DNA from: Nonomuraea solani
GTDB lineage: Bacteria > Actinomycetota > Actinomycetes > Streptosporangiales > Streptosporangiaceae
Reading direction: 5' to 3'
Length of the DNA: 64,000 nucleotides
NCBI RefSeq assembly: GCF_900108335.1
Contig: NZ_FNVT01000003.1
Location: 415,563 to 479,562 of the forward strand
Within the stretch, counting starts at the first letter, position 1. Each line of letters starts with the position of its first letter. Of the stretch, positions 56,229 to 64,000 are shown in pieces. The notes under the pieces are model-generated. The model searched no databases. It was not told the origin of the DNA and saw nothing but the letters and a program-made list of their open reading frames with translations. The translations under genes and the position numbers were made by a program.

Positions 56229-57480
56229 GGGTTATGTCTACGCCTATCCGCACAAGACCGCGTACCGGCCGCTGGACCCGCGCCCGCACCTGAAGGAGGT
56301 CTGGGCCGGGGAGCGCCCGGGCGCACTGTACGCGCACATCCCGTTCTGCGAGATGCGCTGCGGCTTCTGCAACCTGTTCACCCGCACCGGCGCCCCGGAG
56401 GACCTGGTCACGGCCTACCTGGACGCCCTGGAACGCCAGGCCGAGCAGGTACGCGACGCGCTGGAGAAGCCGGCCTTCACCACGGCGGCGTTCGGCGGGG
56501 GCACGCCGACCTACCTCAGCGCCCGCGAGCTGACCCGGCTGTTCGACCTGACCGAGCGGACCATGGGCGTCGACCTGGCCCGGATCCCGCTCTCGGTGGA
56601 GACCTCCCCCGCCACCGCCACGCCCGACCGTCTGGCCGTACTCGCCGAGCGCGGAACGTTCCGGATCTCGATCGGCGTGCAGAGCTTCGTGGCCGCCGAG
56701 GCCCGCGCGGCCGTGCGCCCGCAGAAGCGCGCCGAGGTGGACGCCGCCCTGAACGCCATCAGGGCCTCCGGCGTGCCGGTGCTCAACATCGACCTGATCT
56801 ACGGGATCGACGGGCAGACGCCGGAGTCGTGGCTGTACTCGCTGGACACGGCGCTCGGGTGGCGGCCCGAGGAGCTGTTCCTCTACCCGCTCTACGTCCG
56901 GCCGCTGACCGGGCTCGGCAAGCAGGGCCGGGCGTGGGACGACCAGCGGCTGGAGCTGTACCGGTCGGGGCGCGACCACCTGCTGGCGGCCGGGTACGAA
57001 CAGGTGTCGATGCGGATGTTCCGGTTACCGGGGACGGGCGCGGCCACGGACTACTGCTGCCAGACCGACGGCATGGTGGGGCTGGGATGCGGAGCGCGGT
57101 CGTACACGAGCGAGCTGCACTACTCCTTCGAGTACGCCGTCGGCGCGCGGCACGTGCGCTCGATCATCGACGACTACGTGGCCGGCACCGACTTCGGCAC
57201 GGCCAACGTGGGCTTCGCGCTCTCACCGGACGAGCGCAGGCGGCGGCACCTCGTCCAGTCGTTGCTCCAGGCGGAGGGCATGTCGCGGCGACTCTACACC
57301 GACCGGTTCGGCACCGACGTGCTGGCCGACTTCCCGCTGGACGACCTCGCTTCATGGCTGGTCATTTCGGATGAGACGGTGCGGCTGACCCCCGAGGGGC
57401 TGGCGTACTCCGACGCGATCGGTCCCGCCCTGTTCTCGCCCGGGGTGCGGGGGCTCATGGACGGGTACGCGGCGTGCTGA
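56215..57480 (+). CDS. STM4012-family radical SAM protein (HemN-like)
   Basis: A 421-residue radical SAM enzyme. The 4Fe-4S motif CEMRCGFC has Cys45, Cys49 and Cys52. The SAM-binding GGGTPTYLSARELTRLF and RISIGVQSF segments are those of coproporphyrinogen-III-oxidase-like (HemN/HemW) enzymes. A HemN C-terminal domain (about 320-420) follows. Chemistry is unknown, but a radical C-H or methyl transfer is likely. TTA codon at 57025-57027. It is translationally overlapped with STM4013 (14 bp) and STM4011 (7 bp). Confidence 0.92.
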   Translation: MRPYEGYVYAYPHKTAYRPLDPRPHLKEVWAGERPGALYAHIPFCEMRCGFCNLFTRTGAPEDLVTAYLDALERQAEQVRDALEKPAFTTAAFGGGTPTYLSARELTRLFDLTERTMGVDLARIPLSVETSPATATPDRLAVLAERGTFRISIGVQSFVAAEARAAVRPQKRAEVDAALNAIRASGVPVLNIDLIYGIDGQTPESWLYSLDTALGWRPEELFLYPLYVRPLTGLGKQGRAWDDQRLELYRSGRDHLLAAGYEQVSMRMFRLPGTGAATDYCCQTDGMVGLGCGARSYTSELHYSFEYAVGARHVRSIIDDYVAGTDFGTANVGFALSPDERRRRHLVQSLLQAEGMSRRLYTDRFGTDVLADFPLDDLASWLVISDETVRLTPEGLAYSDAIGPALFSPGVRGLMDGYAAC

Positions 57481-58295
57481 CCATCCTCTATCGCGGGCCT
57501 TTGTCCAGTTGCGACTACGACTGCGCCTACTGCCCGTTCGCCAAGCGCCGCGACAGCCCGGAGCGGTTGCGCGCCGACCGGGCCGCGCTCGAACGGTTCA
57601 CCGGGTGGGTGCGCGAGCGGGACTTCGAGGTGTCGGTGCTGTTCACGCCGTGGGGTGAGGGGCTGGTCAGGTCGTGGTACCGCCGCGCGCTCGTGGAGCT
57701 CTCGTGGCTGCCGAACGTGGCCAAGGTCGCGATCCAGACCAATCTGAGCTGCCGTACGGACTGGCTCGCCGAGGCGTCGGACCGGGCGGCGCTGTGGGTG
57801 ACGTACCACCCGACACAGGTGCCGTACGAGCGGTTCCTGGCCAAGGTCGGGTCTCTCCCGGTACGGCACAGTGTGGGCATCGTGGGCGACCCCGCGCACC
57901 TGCCGCACGCCAGACGGCTCAGGGAGGATCTGCCGCCTGAGACGTACCTGTGGGTCAACGCCGAGGAGGGCCGCCTCTACACCGACGCCGAGGCGGCCGA
58001 CTGGGCGGCCATCGATCCGCACTTCCACCACAGCCGCTTCCCGCACCCCAGCCTGGGCCTGCCCTGCCGCACCGGGGACACGGTGATCTCGGTGAACGGC
58101 GACGGCATGGTGCGCCGCTGCCACTTCGTGCCGGAGGTGCTGGGCAACCTGTACGACGGCTCCTACCGCCCGGCCCTGCGCCCCCGGGCCTGTCCGGCCA
58201 CGGCCTGCGACTGCCACATCGGGTATGTCCACCTTGAGCCGCTCGGCCTCTACGACCTCTTCGCCGGTGGCGTGCTCGAACGCATTCCTTTCTAG
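57474..58295 (+). CDS. STM4011-family radical SAM protein
   Basis: A 273-residue radical SAM enzyme. CDYDCAYC holds Cys13, Cys17 and Cys20 for the SAM cluster. The C-terminal half has further cysteines (CRTGD about 199, RRCHF about 217, CPATACDCHIGY about 241-252), suggesting an auxiliary iron-sulfur site of SPASM/Twitch type. GTG 57474 overlaps the STM4012 stop by 7 bp. It is the last gene of the cluster; the next gene has its own ECF-type promoter. Confidence 0.92.
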   Translation: MLTILYRGPLSSCDYDCAYCPFAKRRDSPERLRADRAALERFTGWVRERDFEVSVLFTPWGEGLVRSWYRRALVELSWLPNVAKVAIQTNLSCRTDWLAEASDRAALWVTYHPTQVPYERFLAKVGSLPVRHSVGIVGDPAHLPHARRLREDLPPETYLWVNAEEGRLYTDAEAADWAAIDPHFHHSRFPHPSLGLPCRTGDTVISVNGDGMVRRCHFVPEVLGNLYDGSYRPALRPRACPATACDCHIGYVHLEPLGLYDLFAGGVLERIPF

Positions 58296-58299
58296 CAAC

Positions 58300-58325
58300 G
58301 AACCTTTTGGCTCCTCGCCGGCGTC
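58300..58325 (+). promoter_or_regulatory. ECF-type promoter of the SigE-family sigma gene
   Basis: GAACC (58300-58304) and CGTC (58322-58325) are separated by 17 bp, the classical ECF -35/-10 layout with an AAC motif and CGT core. It lies 23 bp upstream of the sigma start and just after the STM4011 stop, so it is probably recognised by the sigma factor it drives. Confidence 0.8.
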
Positions 58326-58348
58326 GGTAACGGGCGAGAGGAGTCATC

Positions 58349-58864
58349 TTGGACCGCAATGACAGCTTCCGCGCGTTCGTCGCCGGGCATCAGCAGTCGC
58401 TGATGCGCACGGCGTACCTGCTCACGGGAGACGCGCACCAGGCCGAGGACCTGCTGCAGAGTGTGCTGCTGAAGGTCCTCGGACGCTGGTCCAGGCTGTC
58501 GCGCGTGGAGCACCCCGAGGCGTACGCACGCAAGGCCCTGCTGAACCAGCACATCTCCTGGCGACGGCGCCGGGTCAAGACCGAGCTCCCCAGCGCGGCG
58601 CCGCCCGAGCGGCCCTACTCGACCGAGGACTCCACCGTCGCACGGCTCGTCATGCGCCAGGCGCTCATGCGGCTCCCGCCGAGGCAGCGGGCGGTGATCG
58701 TGCTGCGCTACTACGAGGACCGCACCGAACGGGAGACGGCCGAGCTGCTCAACTGCTCGGTCGGAACGGTCAAGAGCCAGGCCCACTACGCGCTGGCCCG
58801 TTTACGCGAACTGGCGCCCGAACTGGCCCCGAAGCTCGCCGACTTGAGGGAGGCACACGGATGA
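58349..58864 (+). CDS. SigE-family RNA polymerase sigma factor
   Basis: A 171-residue ECF sigma factor of the actinobacterial SigE (SigE70) group. Region 2 spans about 5-70 (LLTGDAHQAEDLLQSVLLKV, YARKALLNQHISWRRRR). Region 4 spans about 105-160 (LPPRQRAVIVLRYYEDRTER, CSVGTVKSQAHYALARLREL). TTG 58349 is supported by GAGAGGAG 7 bp upstream. A TTA codon lies at 58802-58804. It is coupled by ATGA overlap to the membrane protein that follows. Confidence 0.94.
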   Translation: MDRNDSFRAFVAGHQQSLMRTAYLLTGDAHQAEDLLQSVLLKVLGRWSRLSRVEHPEAYARKALLNQHISWRRRRVKTELPSAAPPERPYSTEDSTVARLVMRQALMRLPPRQRAVIVLRYYEDRTERETAELLNCSVGTVKSQAHYALARLRELAPELAPKLADLREAHG

Positions 58865-60051
58865 CCTGGCTGCGGGACGTGCTCGTGGACCTGGCCGACG
58901 ACTCGCCGGAGGTGGACCTGGCCGAGCGCACGATCATGACGTACGACCGGCGGCGGCGTACCGCGATCTCACTGGTCGCGGCCGCGACGGTGGTGGTCAC
59001 CGGGCTCGGCGCGACGATCGCCGTGCGGATGCTGCCCGGCCCCCAGGAGGTGCCCCCGGCGAGCGAGCTGCCCGCGAACGGGATGGGGTCGCTGAGTCAC
59101 GCGTACAAGACCTTCTGCCGGCCGAAGAACAAGGCGCCGAAGGGCTGCCGGGACGGGTATTGGCGGGTGGTGACGCGCGGCGGCAAGTCGTACTACGTCA
59201 CCGACGCGCTGCCCAGCCTCAGCCCCGGGCGCAACGGCCTGCGGGACAGTCCGCTGGCGATCAGCAGGGACGGCGGCAAGATCGCCTACTACAGCGCCAA
59301 GGAGAGCACCTTCCAGGTCCGCGACCTGGCCACGGGCGCGACGACGACGGCCGCGAGCAAGGTGCCGGAGAGCCGGTTGGGCAGCATCTCGCGGCTGATG
59401 TTGTCGGACGACGGCCGGTTCGTGGCCTTCAGCAAGGTCCCGGACTTCAAGGATCCCGCGCTGCTCTTCGACATGCGTGACGGGGTCGTGCGCGAGCTGC
59501 CGAACCGCTGGGTCCCCGTCGGCCTGTCGCCGGACGGGGCCACCATCACGCTCGCGCAGTATTCGCCCAACTCGCAACTGCGCACGATCTCGAACCTGTG
59601 GCCGGCCACCTCGGCGGGCGACTCCACGTCGGTCATCCTGCCGAAGGCCTACCACTTCAGCCCGCTCGCCCCCGACGGGAAGACCGTCGCGGTGATCGAG
59701 GACCGCGGCACCGCCGAGAAGCCGTGCCGGATCGGCAACCTCGCGCTCATGGACACGCTCACCGGCAAACCGCGCAAGAGAACCGTCATCAGCGGCCTGT
59801 CCCCGGACGTCTCCCAGGTCTCGCTGCGCACCTGGCTCAGTGCGGACGAGGTGATGGCACTGACGACGTCGGTCCGGTGCAGGCCGGCCTCCGAGGTGCC
59901 GATCGACGAGCCCGCAGTGGTCGACCCGCCGCCGATCACCATGACCTCGTACGCGCTGAACGTCAGGACCGGCAGGGCCAGGAAACTCACCACGTACAAG
60001 GCGCTGGACTTCTTCGGCATCGTCCTGCCAGGCCCCCCGGGAGCCCTCTGA
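58861..60051 (+). CDS. Membrane-anchored beta-propeller protein coupled to the SigE-type factor
   Basis: A 396-residue protein: short cytoplasmic N-terminus (1-33), one transmembrane helix (about 37-58, LVAAATVVVTGLGATIAV), then an extracytoplasmic TolB/PD40-like propeller with repeats such as LAISRDGGKIAYYSAKE, LMLSDDGRFVAFSKV, VGLSPDGATITLAQYS and PLAPDGKTVAVIED. It probably senses envelope state and restrains the sigma factor. No classical anti-sigma zinc motif is present. Co-translated with the sigma gene. Confidence 0.85.
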   Translation: MTWLRDVLVDLADDSPEVDLAERTIMTYDRRRRTAISLVAAATVVVTGLGATIAVRMLPGPQEVPPASELPANGMGSLSHAYKTFCRPKNKAPKGCRDGYWRVVTRGGKSYYVTDALPSLSPGRNGLRDSPLAISRDGGKIAYYSAKESTFQVRDLATGATTTAASKVPESRLGSISRLMLSDDGRFVAFSKVPDFKDPALLFDMRDGVVRELPNRWVPVGLSPDGATITLAQYSPNSQLRTISNLWPATSAGDSTSVILPKAYHFSPLAPDGKTVAVIEDRGTAEKPCRIGNLALMDTLTGKPRKRTVISGLSPDVSQVSLRTWLSADEVMALTTSVRCRPASEVPIDEPAVVDPPPITMTSYALNVRTGRARKLTTYKALDFFGIVLPGPPGAL

Positions 60052-60053
60052 CC

Positions 60054-61118
60054 TCAGGTCTCTCGCTGCGGGTGGTAGTCCTCCTCCCCGACCCCGAACG
60101 TCCACGCCACCCCTTGCCTGGCCCGCTCGACCCACGGCGGCACCCGCAGGAAGTAGGTGCGGCTGGTGCCGTCGGGCTCGGGGGTGGAGTTGACCACCTC
60201 CACCATGGCCAGCGGCTCGTCACCGGGCAGCTCGATCCGCCACAGGACCCCGGTCTCGTCGGAGTGCACCGGCTGCGCGCCCGACTCGGCCAGGTAGCGT
60301 TCGAGCCCGAAGTGTTCGAGCATGACACGACGCAGCTCGGCGTTGCTCTCGGCCCGGATGCGCTCCGGCGTGACCTCACCCAGCTCGGCCCCGAACCCGG
60401 CGGGAACGGGCATGCCGTGCCAGGCGTGCAAAGCGAACCCGTCGGCGTAGAGCAGCGCGGGCCCGTCGGCGCGGTGTAGGCGGCCCAGGTCGTCGAGGTG
60501 CACCTCGACGGGCCGCTCCGTGACGATGGCCAGCCGCTCGTACGGCCACCACCAGCCCGCGCACTCGGCGACCCGCTTGAGCCCGTCGAGGCCGTCGAAC
60601 GCCGACAACCAGGGTGCGTCGTGCTGCCCGAGCACCGCATCCAACGTCACCCGCCGCAACGCCTCCCCATCGGAGACCTGCGGCGAAAGCCCACCGAAAA
60701 CCGCCATCCCCGCCCCTCCGGGGACCCCCTCCCGGGGTCCGTCGCCGGTGGGGTCTGTCGCGCCGAGGGTGGCGATGGCACGGCGGATGTCGCCGACCAG
60801 CCGATCGACCCGGGGCCACAACCGCCCACCGGTCTCCCCCCAGTGCACCGCCCAGCCGCTCGCCCCCAGCTCGGCGTACGCCTCCGCCCTGGCCCGCTCC
60901 CACGGCCTGGTCCGCACCGCATCGCGCACGGACGCCCCGGCGTCGGCCTCGGTCAGCCGCGCGGCGGCGAGCGCGCCGGCGGCGGGCGAGGCCAGCACGA
61001 CCAGCCGCTCGGGCTCCGCCAGCCCGGCCTCCCGGTACGCCTGCCGCACCGCCGCCCCAAGATCCCCATCACCCCGGCCGGCGGCGAACGCGACCTGCTC
61101 CCACGTCAACGTCGGCAT
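60054..61118 (-). CDS. DUF6745-family protein
   Basis: A 354-residue cytoplasmic protein of the DUF6745 type. Helical N-terminal two thirds (WPRVDRLVGDIRRAIATLG, WWWPYERLAIVTERP) and the family motif LHRADGPALLYADGFALHAW at about 238-257 (H-x-x-D-G-P-A...Y-x-D-G), then MLEHFGLERYLAE and a C-terminal small beta domain. The role is unknown. It is coupled (TGATG) to the 98-residue gene upstream, with which it forms a conserved pair. Confidence 0.85.
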   Translation of the reverse strand: MPTLTWEQVAFAAGRGDGDLGAAVRQAYREAGLAEPERLVVLASPAAGALAAARLTEADAGASVRDAVRTRPWERARAEAYAELGASGWAVHWGETGGRLWPRVDRLVGDIRRAIATLGATDPTGDGPREGVPGGAGMAVFGGLSPQVSDGEALRRVTLDAVLGQHDAPWLSAFDGLDGLKRVAECAGWWWPYERLAIVTERPVEVHLDDLGRLHRADGPALLYADGFALHAWHGMPVPAGFGAELGEVTPERIRAESNAELRRVMLEHFGLERYLAESGAQPVHSDETGVLWRIELPGDEPLAMVEVVNSTPEPDGTSRTYFLRVPPWVERARQGVAWTFGVGEEDYHPQRET

Positions 61119-61414
61119 CAGTCGGCCACCACCCGATAGGACCCCGGCACGTATTCACGCTGCCGAACCACCCGATACCACCCCTTCGGCAGGGAGATCG
61201 CGTCATGCTCCTCATGCACGAGCCGCCCGCCTTCGGGCAGGTGCAGAAACCCGCCGGCCAGGGTGCCGGGACCGGGAATGGCATGGCAGTGCCCGGTGGC
61301 CTCACCATGCGCCAGCACGAGCCGCCCACGGGCGTCACGCGGCTCGGACCGCAGGCCCTTGGGCGCGACCTCCTCCGGCACGGGCAGAATCAGGATGTCG
61401 CCCTGTCGGTACAT
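61118..61414 (-). CDS. Small beta-rich protein, conserved partner of DUF6745
   Basis: A 98-residue protein (MYRQGDILILPVPEEVAPKG, then RLVLAHGEATGHCHAIPGPG, HEEHDAISLPKGWYRVVRQR). The GEATGH-x-H pattern and the HEEH motif are conserved in this family and could bind a metal. It is probably a small beta-barrel and precedes DUF6745 genes in several actinomycetes and cyanobacteria. Function unknown. The overlap with the next gene is a single base. Confidence 0.75.
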   Translation of the reverse strand: MYRQGDILILPVPEEVAPKGLRSEPRDARGRLVLAHGEATGHCHAIPGPGTLAGGFLHLPEGGRLVHEEHDAISLPKGWYRVVRQREYVPGSYRVVAD

Positions 61415-61478
61415 CGACCAACCTCCATCGTCGGGGGGATGATCGCAAGCTACCGACCCCGACCGACAATTCCCGCCG

Positions 61479-62000
61479 TCACCGGTGGCGGGCGCGGGAG
61501 GCGGCCGCGTGGGCGCGGTTGGCGCAGCGGGTCGAGCAGAACTGGCGCTTGCCCGGCCGGCTGCGGTCGATGAAGGCGTCCTGGCAGGGCCGCGCCGCGC
61601 ACAGGCGCAACCGGGTCCAGTCCCCCGCGCCCGCCACGTCCAGGAGTTCGGCCACCGAGCGCACCGCCAGCCGCTCGGCCAGCCCGGCGTTCTCCGGGGT
61701 GACGAGCCGCAACCGGGGCACACCGGAGGAGTCCGCCACCGTGACGCGTACCGGCAGGCCGGCCACCCAGTGGGCCAGCGCACCCGTACGTTCGCCCGCC
61801 GGGCACGCCAGCACCGCCCGCAGCCGCTCCCGGACCTCCCGTACCGCCTCCAGATCGCCCACCGGACCCGGTACGCCCAGTTCGTCGCAGAACCGGCTCA
61901 GCGCCTCGGTGTCCGGCAACCGTTCGGGATCGTCCAGGTATTCGTCCCACGTGTTGGCCAGATCGATGGCCACCAGGCCCGTCTCCGCGTACTGGCGCAT
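61479..62000 (-). CDS. CGNR zinc-finger/ABATE-domain transcriptional regulator
   Basis: A 173-residue protein: ABATE ligand domain (about 1-130; VAIDLANTWDEYLDDPERLP, DTEALSRFC) and a C-terminal CGNR zinc finger (about 135-173; LCAARPCQDAFIDRS, QFCSTRCANRAHAAASR) with four cysteines. It is a small stress-inducible DNA-binding regulator. ATG 62000 has GGAGG just upstream. Divergent from the arginase-family gene, which it may control through the 28-bp gap. Confidence 0.9.
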   Translation of the reverse strand: MRQYAETGLVAIDLANTWDEYLDDPERLPDTEALSRFCDELGVPGPVGDLEAVREVRERLRAVLACPAGERTGALAHWVAGLPVRVTVADSSGVPRLRLVTPENAGLAERLAVRSVAELLDVAGAGDWTRLRLCAARPCQDAFIDRSRPGKRQFCSTRCANRAHAAASRARHR

Positions 62001-62028
62001 TCGCCCTCCTCCTGTTAACGTCACGACT

Positions 62029-62913
62029 ATGAACACAATAACCCCTGACACAAGATTCACGGTCCTCGACGCCCCCTCCAATCTCGGCCTGCGGCCGCCC
62101 GCGCCCGACGTCGTCCCCGGCTGCTACAAGGCCCCCTGGGCGCTCAGGGACACCGGCCTGCTCGAACGTATCGGCGCCACCGACGCCGGCGCCGTCGTCC
62201 CGCCCCGCTACGTCGCCACCTGGAAGCCCGGCGACGGCGTGCGCAACGGCCCCGCGATCGCCGCCTACGCCCGTACGCTCTCCGAGCGCGTGGCCGCCAT
62301 CAGGCGGGACGGCGGGTTCCCGATCCTGCTGGGCGGCGACTGCTCGATCCTGCTCGGCCCCGCGCTGGCGCTGCGCAAGGCGGGGCGATACGGGCTGGCG
62401 TACCTGGACGCGCACGCCGACTTCCGGCACCTCGGCAACTCCCCGCACGTCGGCTCGGCGGCCGGGGAGGACCTGGCGCTGGTCACCGGGCGGGGTGACG
62501 AGTACCTGGTGGACATCGACGGGCTGCGGCCGTACGTCAGGGACGAGGACGTGATCGTGCTCGGGGTCAGGGACGAGGAGGATCTACGGGACATCGCGGA
62601 CAGCGGGCTGGCGTACGTCCCCGGCGCCGACCCCTCGCTCGACCTCGCCAGGGAGGTGCTGGTACGGGACGAGCTCGATGGATTCTGGATCCACGTGGAC
62701 GCCGACGTCCTCGACCCCTCCGTCCTGCCCGCCGTCGACTCCCCCACCCCGGGCGGGCTCGACGCGGCCCGGCTCACCGAACTGCTGCGCGGCCTCCTGC
62801 GGCTGCCGGGGGCCGCCGGGCTGGAGGTGACGATCCTCGACCCGGACCTGGACGAGGACGGCAGCCAGGCCGCCCTGCTGGCCGACATCCTGGTCGCCGC
62901 CCTGACGACCTGA
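62029..62913 (+). CDS. Arginase/agmatinase-family metallohydrolase
   Basis: A 294-residue ureohydrolase-fold protein. Mn ligands Asp127, His129 and Asp131 (YLDAHADFR), Asp224 and Asp226 (HVDADVLDP) are present. The first ligand, normally His in GGDHS, is Cys105 (GGDCS), so metal binding or substrate differs from classical arginase; related actinobacterial proteins share this. The conserved region starts at ATG 62029 (MNTITPDTRF). It likely hydrolyses a guanidino or related compound. Divergent from the CGNR regulator. Confidence 0.85.
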   Translation: MNTITPDTRFTVLDAPSNLGLRPPAPDVVPGCYKAPWALRDTGLLERIGATDAGAVVPPRYVATWKPGDGVRNGPAIAAYARTLSERVAAIRRDGGFPILLGGDCSILLGPALALRKAGRYGLAYLDAHADFRHLGNSPHVGSAAGEDLALVTGRGDEYLVDIDGLRPYVRDEDVIVLGVRDEEDLRDIADSGLAYVPGADPSLDLAREVLVRDELDGFWIHVDADVLDPSVLPAVDSPTPGGLDAARLTELLRGLLRLPGAAGLEVTILDPDLDEDGSQAALLADILVAALTT

Positions 62914-63024
62914 CCCACGTTCACCGCCGTACTTCAGCGGAGTCCTTTCGATGCGAGGGGGCAAAGGATGAGGTCCGCAGGCAGGGGCAGGGCGTCACAG
63001 ATAGGCCGCCCGGAAAGGGCTCGG

Positions 63025-64000
63025 CTAGCGGATTGTGTAGGGGCTCGTACTGGAGTGGCCGGTCGCGTTCGTGGCCGTGATGGAGGTCCAGGAGCCCGAC
63101 GGCACGTACGGAGCCCAGGCCGATTCGAGCCGCCCGCGCGAATACCCTTCCTGCGCCACCACCACCTCCCCCACCCCTTCAGGCGCGAACCGCAGCGTGC
63201 CGCCCCGCAGGTTGTGGCCCTCGACGAGGACCCCGGCCCGCCCGTTCAGCTCCTTCCGGTACGCGCCCACGATGATCGGCTGCTCCCACCCGGCCGCGAT
63301 GTCGTCGGCCAGCGAGGGCGTGTCGTAACGGGCCTGGCAGGTGAAGAACGGATCCCACCCATAGGAGATGACCTTCGCGGCAAAGGGACCGGCGGCCATG
63401 ACCTGCTGGTCGAGCCGGCTCTTCGTGGTCCGCCCGCGCAGCGGCAGCGGCTCCACCCGCCCGCACTCCCCGGGAGCGGGGGTGGGCTCGAAGCCCTCGA
63501 CGTTCACCCACAGCTCCACCCCGTCCGGCACCCGCCGGGCCGCCGCCTCGACATAGTCCCGCGTGGACCCGTAGTAGCCCTGCGCGTTGCTCACGTCCCC
63601 CACGACCGGCACCAGCCGGGGCGCCACCTTGGCGTCGGCCTCGTGCACCCCGTACACCGGCACCTTCCCCGTCCCCCGGCCGTCCTGGACGGCGACGGCC
63701 ATGGGCAGACCGGCCCGCGTCCCCGCGATGTCGGCCAGCCCCTCCTCCACCTGCGACGGCGGGAACCCGCGCCCGCGCCGGGCGTCGATGTACGGGCTGA
63801 CCACGATCTTCTTGCCCGGCAGCACGGAGGCGACCACGGCGTGCTGGGCCGCGTACAGCCGCACGATCGGATCCTGCTCGGACCGCGCCCGCACGGCCAG
63901 CTCGAACGACTGGTAGACCCCGCCGAACGAGGCCAGCCCCTTGAACCGCTCCCGATAGTCGGCCAGCACCCGCGCCGTGAAGGCGTTCAGCGCGGCGGTG
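63025..64000 (-). CDS. DUF4434-containing protein, partial (window edge)
   Basis: The minus-strand frame is open from 63025 to the window end. It reads ...ARVLADYRERFKGLASFGGV (about 310 residues before the boundary) with KIVVSPYIDARRGRGFPPSQ, VAVQDGRGTGKVPVYGV, NAQGYYGSTRDYVEAAARRV, ELWVNVEGFEPTPAPGECGR and TKSRLDQQVMAAGPFAAKVI. This is the DUF4434 TIM-barrel of putative secreted glycosidase-like proteins, with an added beta-sandwich tail (AGVLVEGHNLRGG...SWTSITATNATGHSSTSPYT). Its start is outside the window, so signal and length are unknown. Confidence 0.8.
   Translation of the reverse strand, partial: TAALNAFTARVLADYRERFKGLASFGGVYQSFELAVRARSEQDPIVRLYAAQHAVVASVLPGKKIVVSPYIDARRGRGFPPSQVEEGLADIAGTRAGLPMAVAVQDGRGTGKVPVYGVHEADAKVAPRLVPVVGDVSNAQGYYGSTRDYVEAAARRVPDGVELWVNVEGFEPTPAPGECGRVEPLPLRGRTTKSRLDQQVMAAGPFAAKVISYGWDPFFTCQARYDTPSLADDIAAGWEQPIIVGAYRKELNGRAGVLVEGHNLRGGTLRFAPEGVGEVVVAQEGYSRGRLESAWAPYVPSGSWTSITATNATGHSSTSPYTIR

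Noticed and set aside
1..64000. tRNA, rRNA or riboswitch genes
   Set aside because: No T-arm consensus with matching acceptor, no ribosomal RNA sequence and no riboswitch core was recognised on either strand by eye.

Overview
The window is very GC-rich DNA with strong third-position GC bias, short intergenic gaps and many 1-4 bp gene overlaps. It carries a Pup ligase (pafA), SARP/AfsR and WYL regulators, SigE- and SigJ-type ECF sigma factors, an XRE/DUF5753 regulator beside small partner genes, and many mycothiol-era actinobacterial families. It is therefore a chromosomal segment of an actinomycete. The mix of families is most like Streptosporangiaceae (Nonomuraea or a relative), but that assignment is inference. 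No rRNA, tRNA, CRISPR array, prophage or intact insertion sequence was seen.

Layout. 0-11.6 kb: a partial SDR gene, an MFS transporter, recQ, a repeat-expanded TIGR03086-type protein, a CocE-like hydrolase, a lipoprotein, a monoglyceride-lipase-like hydrolase, then a four-gene alkylation-damage repair operon (ogt, a frameshifted 2OG oxygenase, an Ada-domain protein, alkB). This stretch is unusually rich in short tandem repeats: 12, 15, 27, 31/62, 34 and 60 bp units. 11.5-33.7 kb: housekeeping and regulatory genes, namely an amidohydrolase-esterase operon, a large AfsR-type regulator, MazG, MarR, a Ser/Thr kinase, a two-component pair, PAP2 phosphatase, a TetR-PPOX operon, WYL, DinB, VOC, GNATs, an ECF41 sigma factor with a flavin oxidoreductase, rhodanese, and an SMI1 protein. 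33.7-35.1 kb: pafA, away from any proteasome gene. 35.4-44 kb: an accessory, partly decayed region with gene fragments, a receiver-shortened response regulator, IS630-type transposase scraps on both sides of a sigma/anti-sigma pair, an XRE-DUF5753 system, and two copies of a hairpin-rich dispersed repeat.

44-58.3 kb holds three well-organised systems. The first is a LacI-controlled oligosaccharide ABC importer with a cytoplasmic GH5 glycosidase; its promoter and four palindromic operators are readable. The second is an efeUOB iron-uptake operon behind an IdeR/DmdR-type iron box. The third is the conserved but functionally unknown STM4015-4014-4013-4012-4011 cluster (leucine-rich-repeat-like protein, ATP-grasp-like protein, phosphatase-superfamily hydrolase, two radical SAM enzymes), with an extra partial tandem copy of the STM4015 gene that I have not seen described.

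58.3-64 kb: a SigE-family sigma factor with a recognisable autoregulatory ECF promoter and its membrane-anchored partner, a DUF6745 two-gene unit, a CGNR regulator, an arginase-family hydrolase, and a partial DUF4434 protein that runs off the end.
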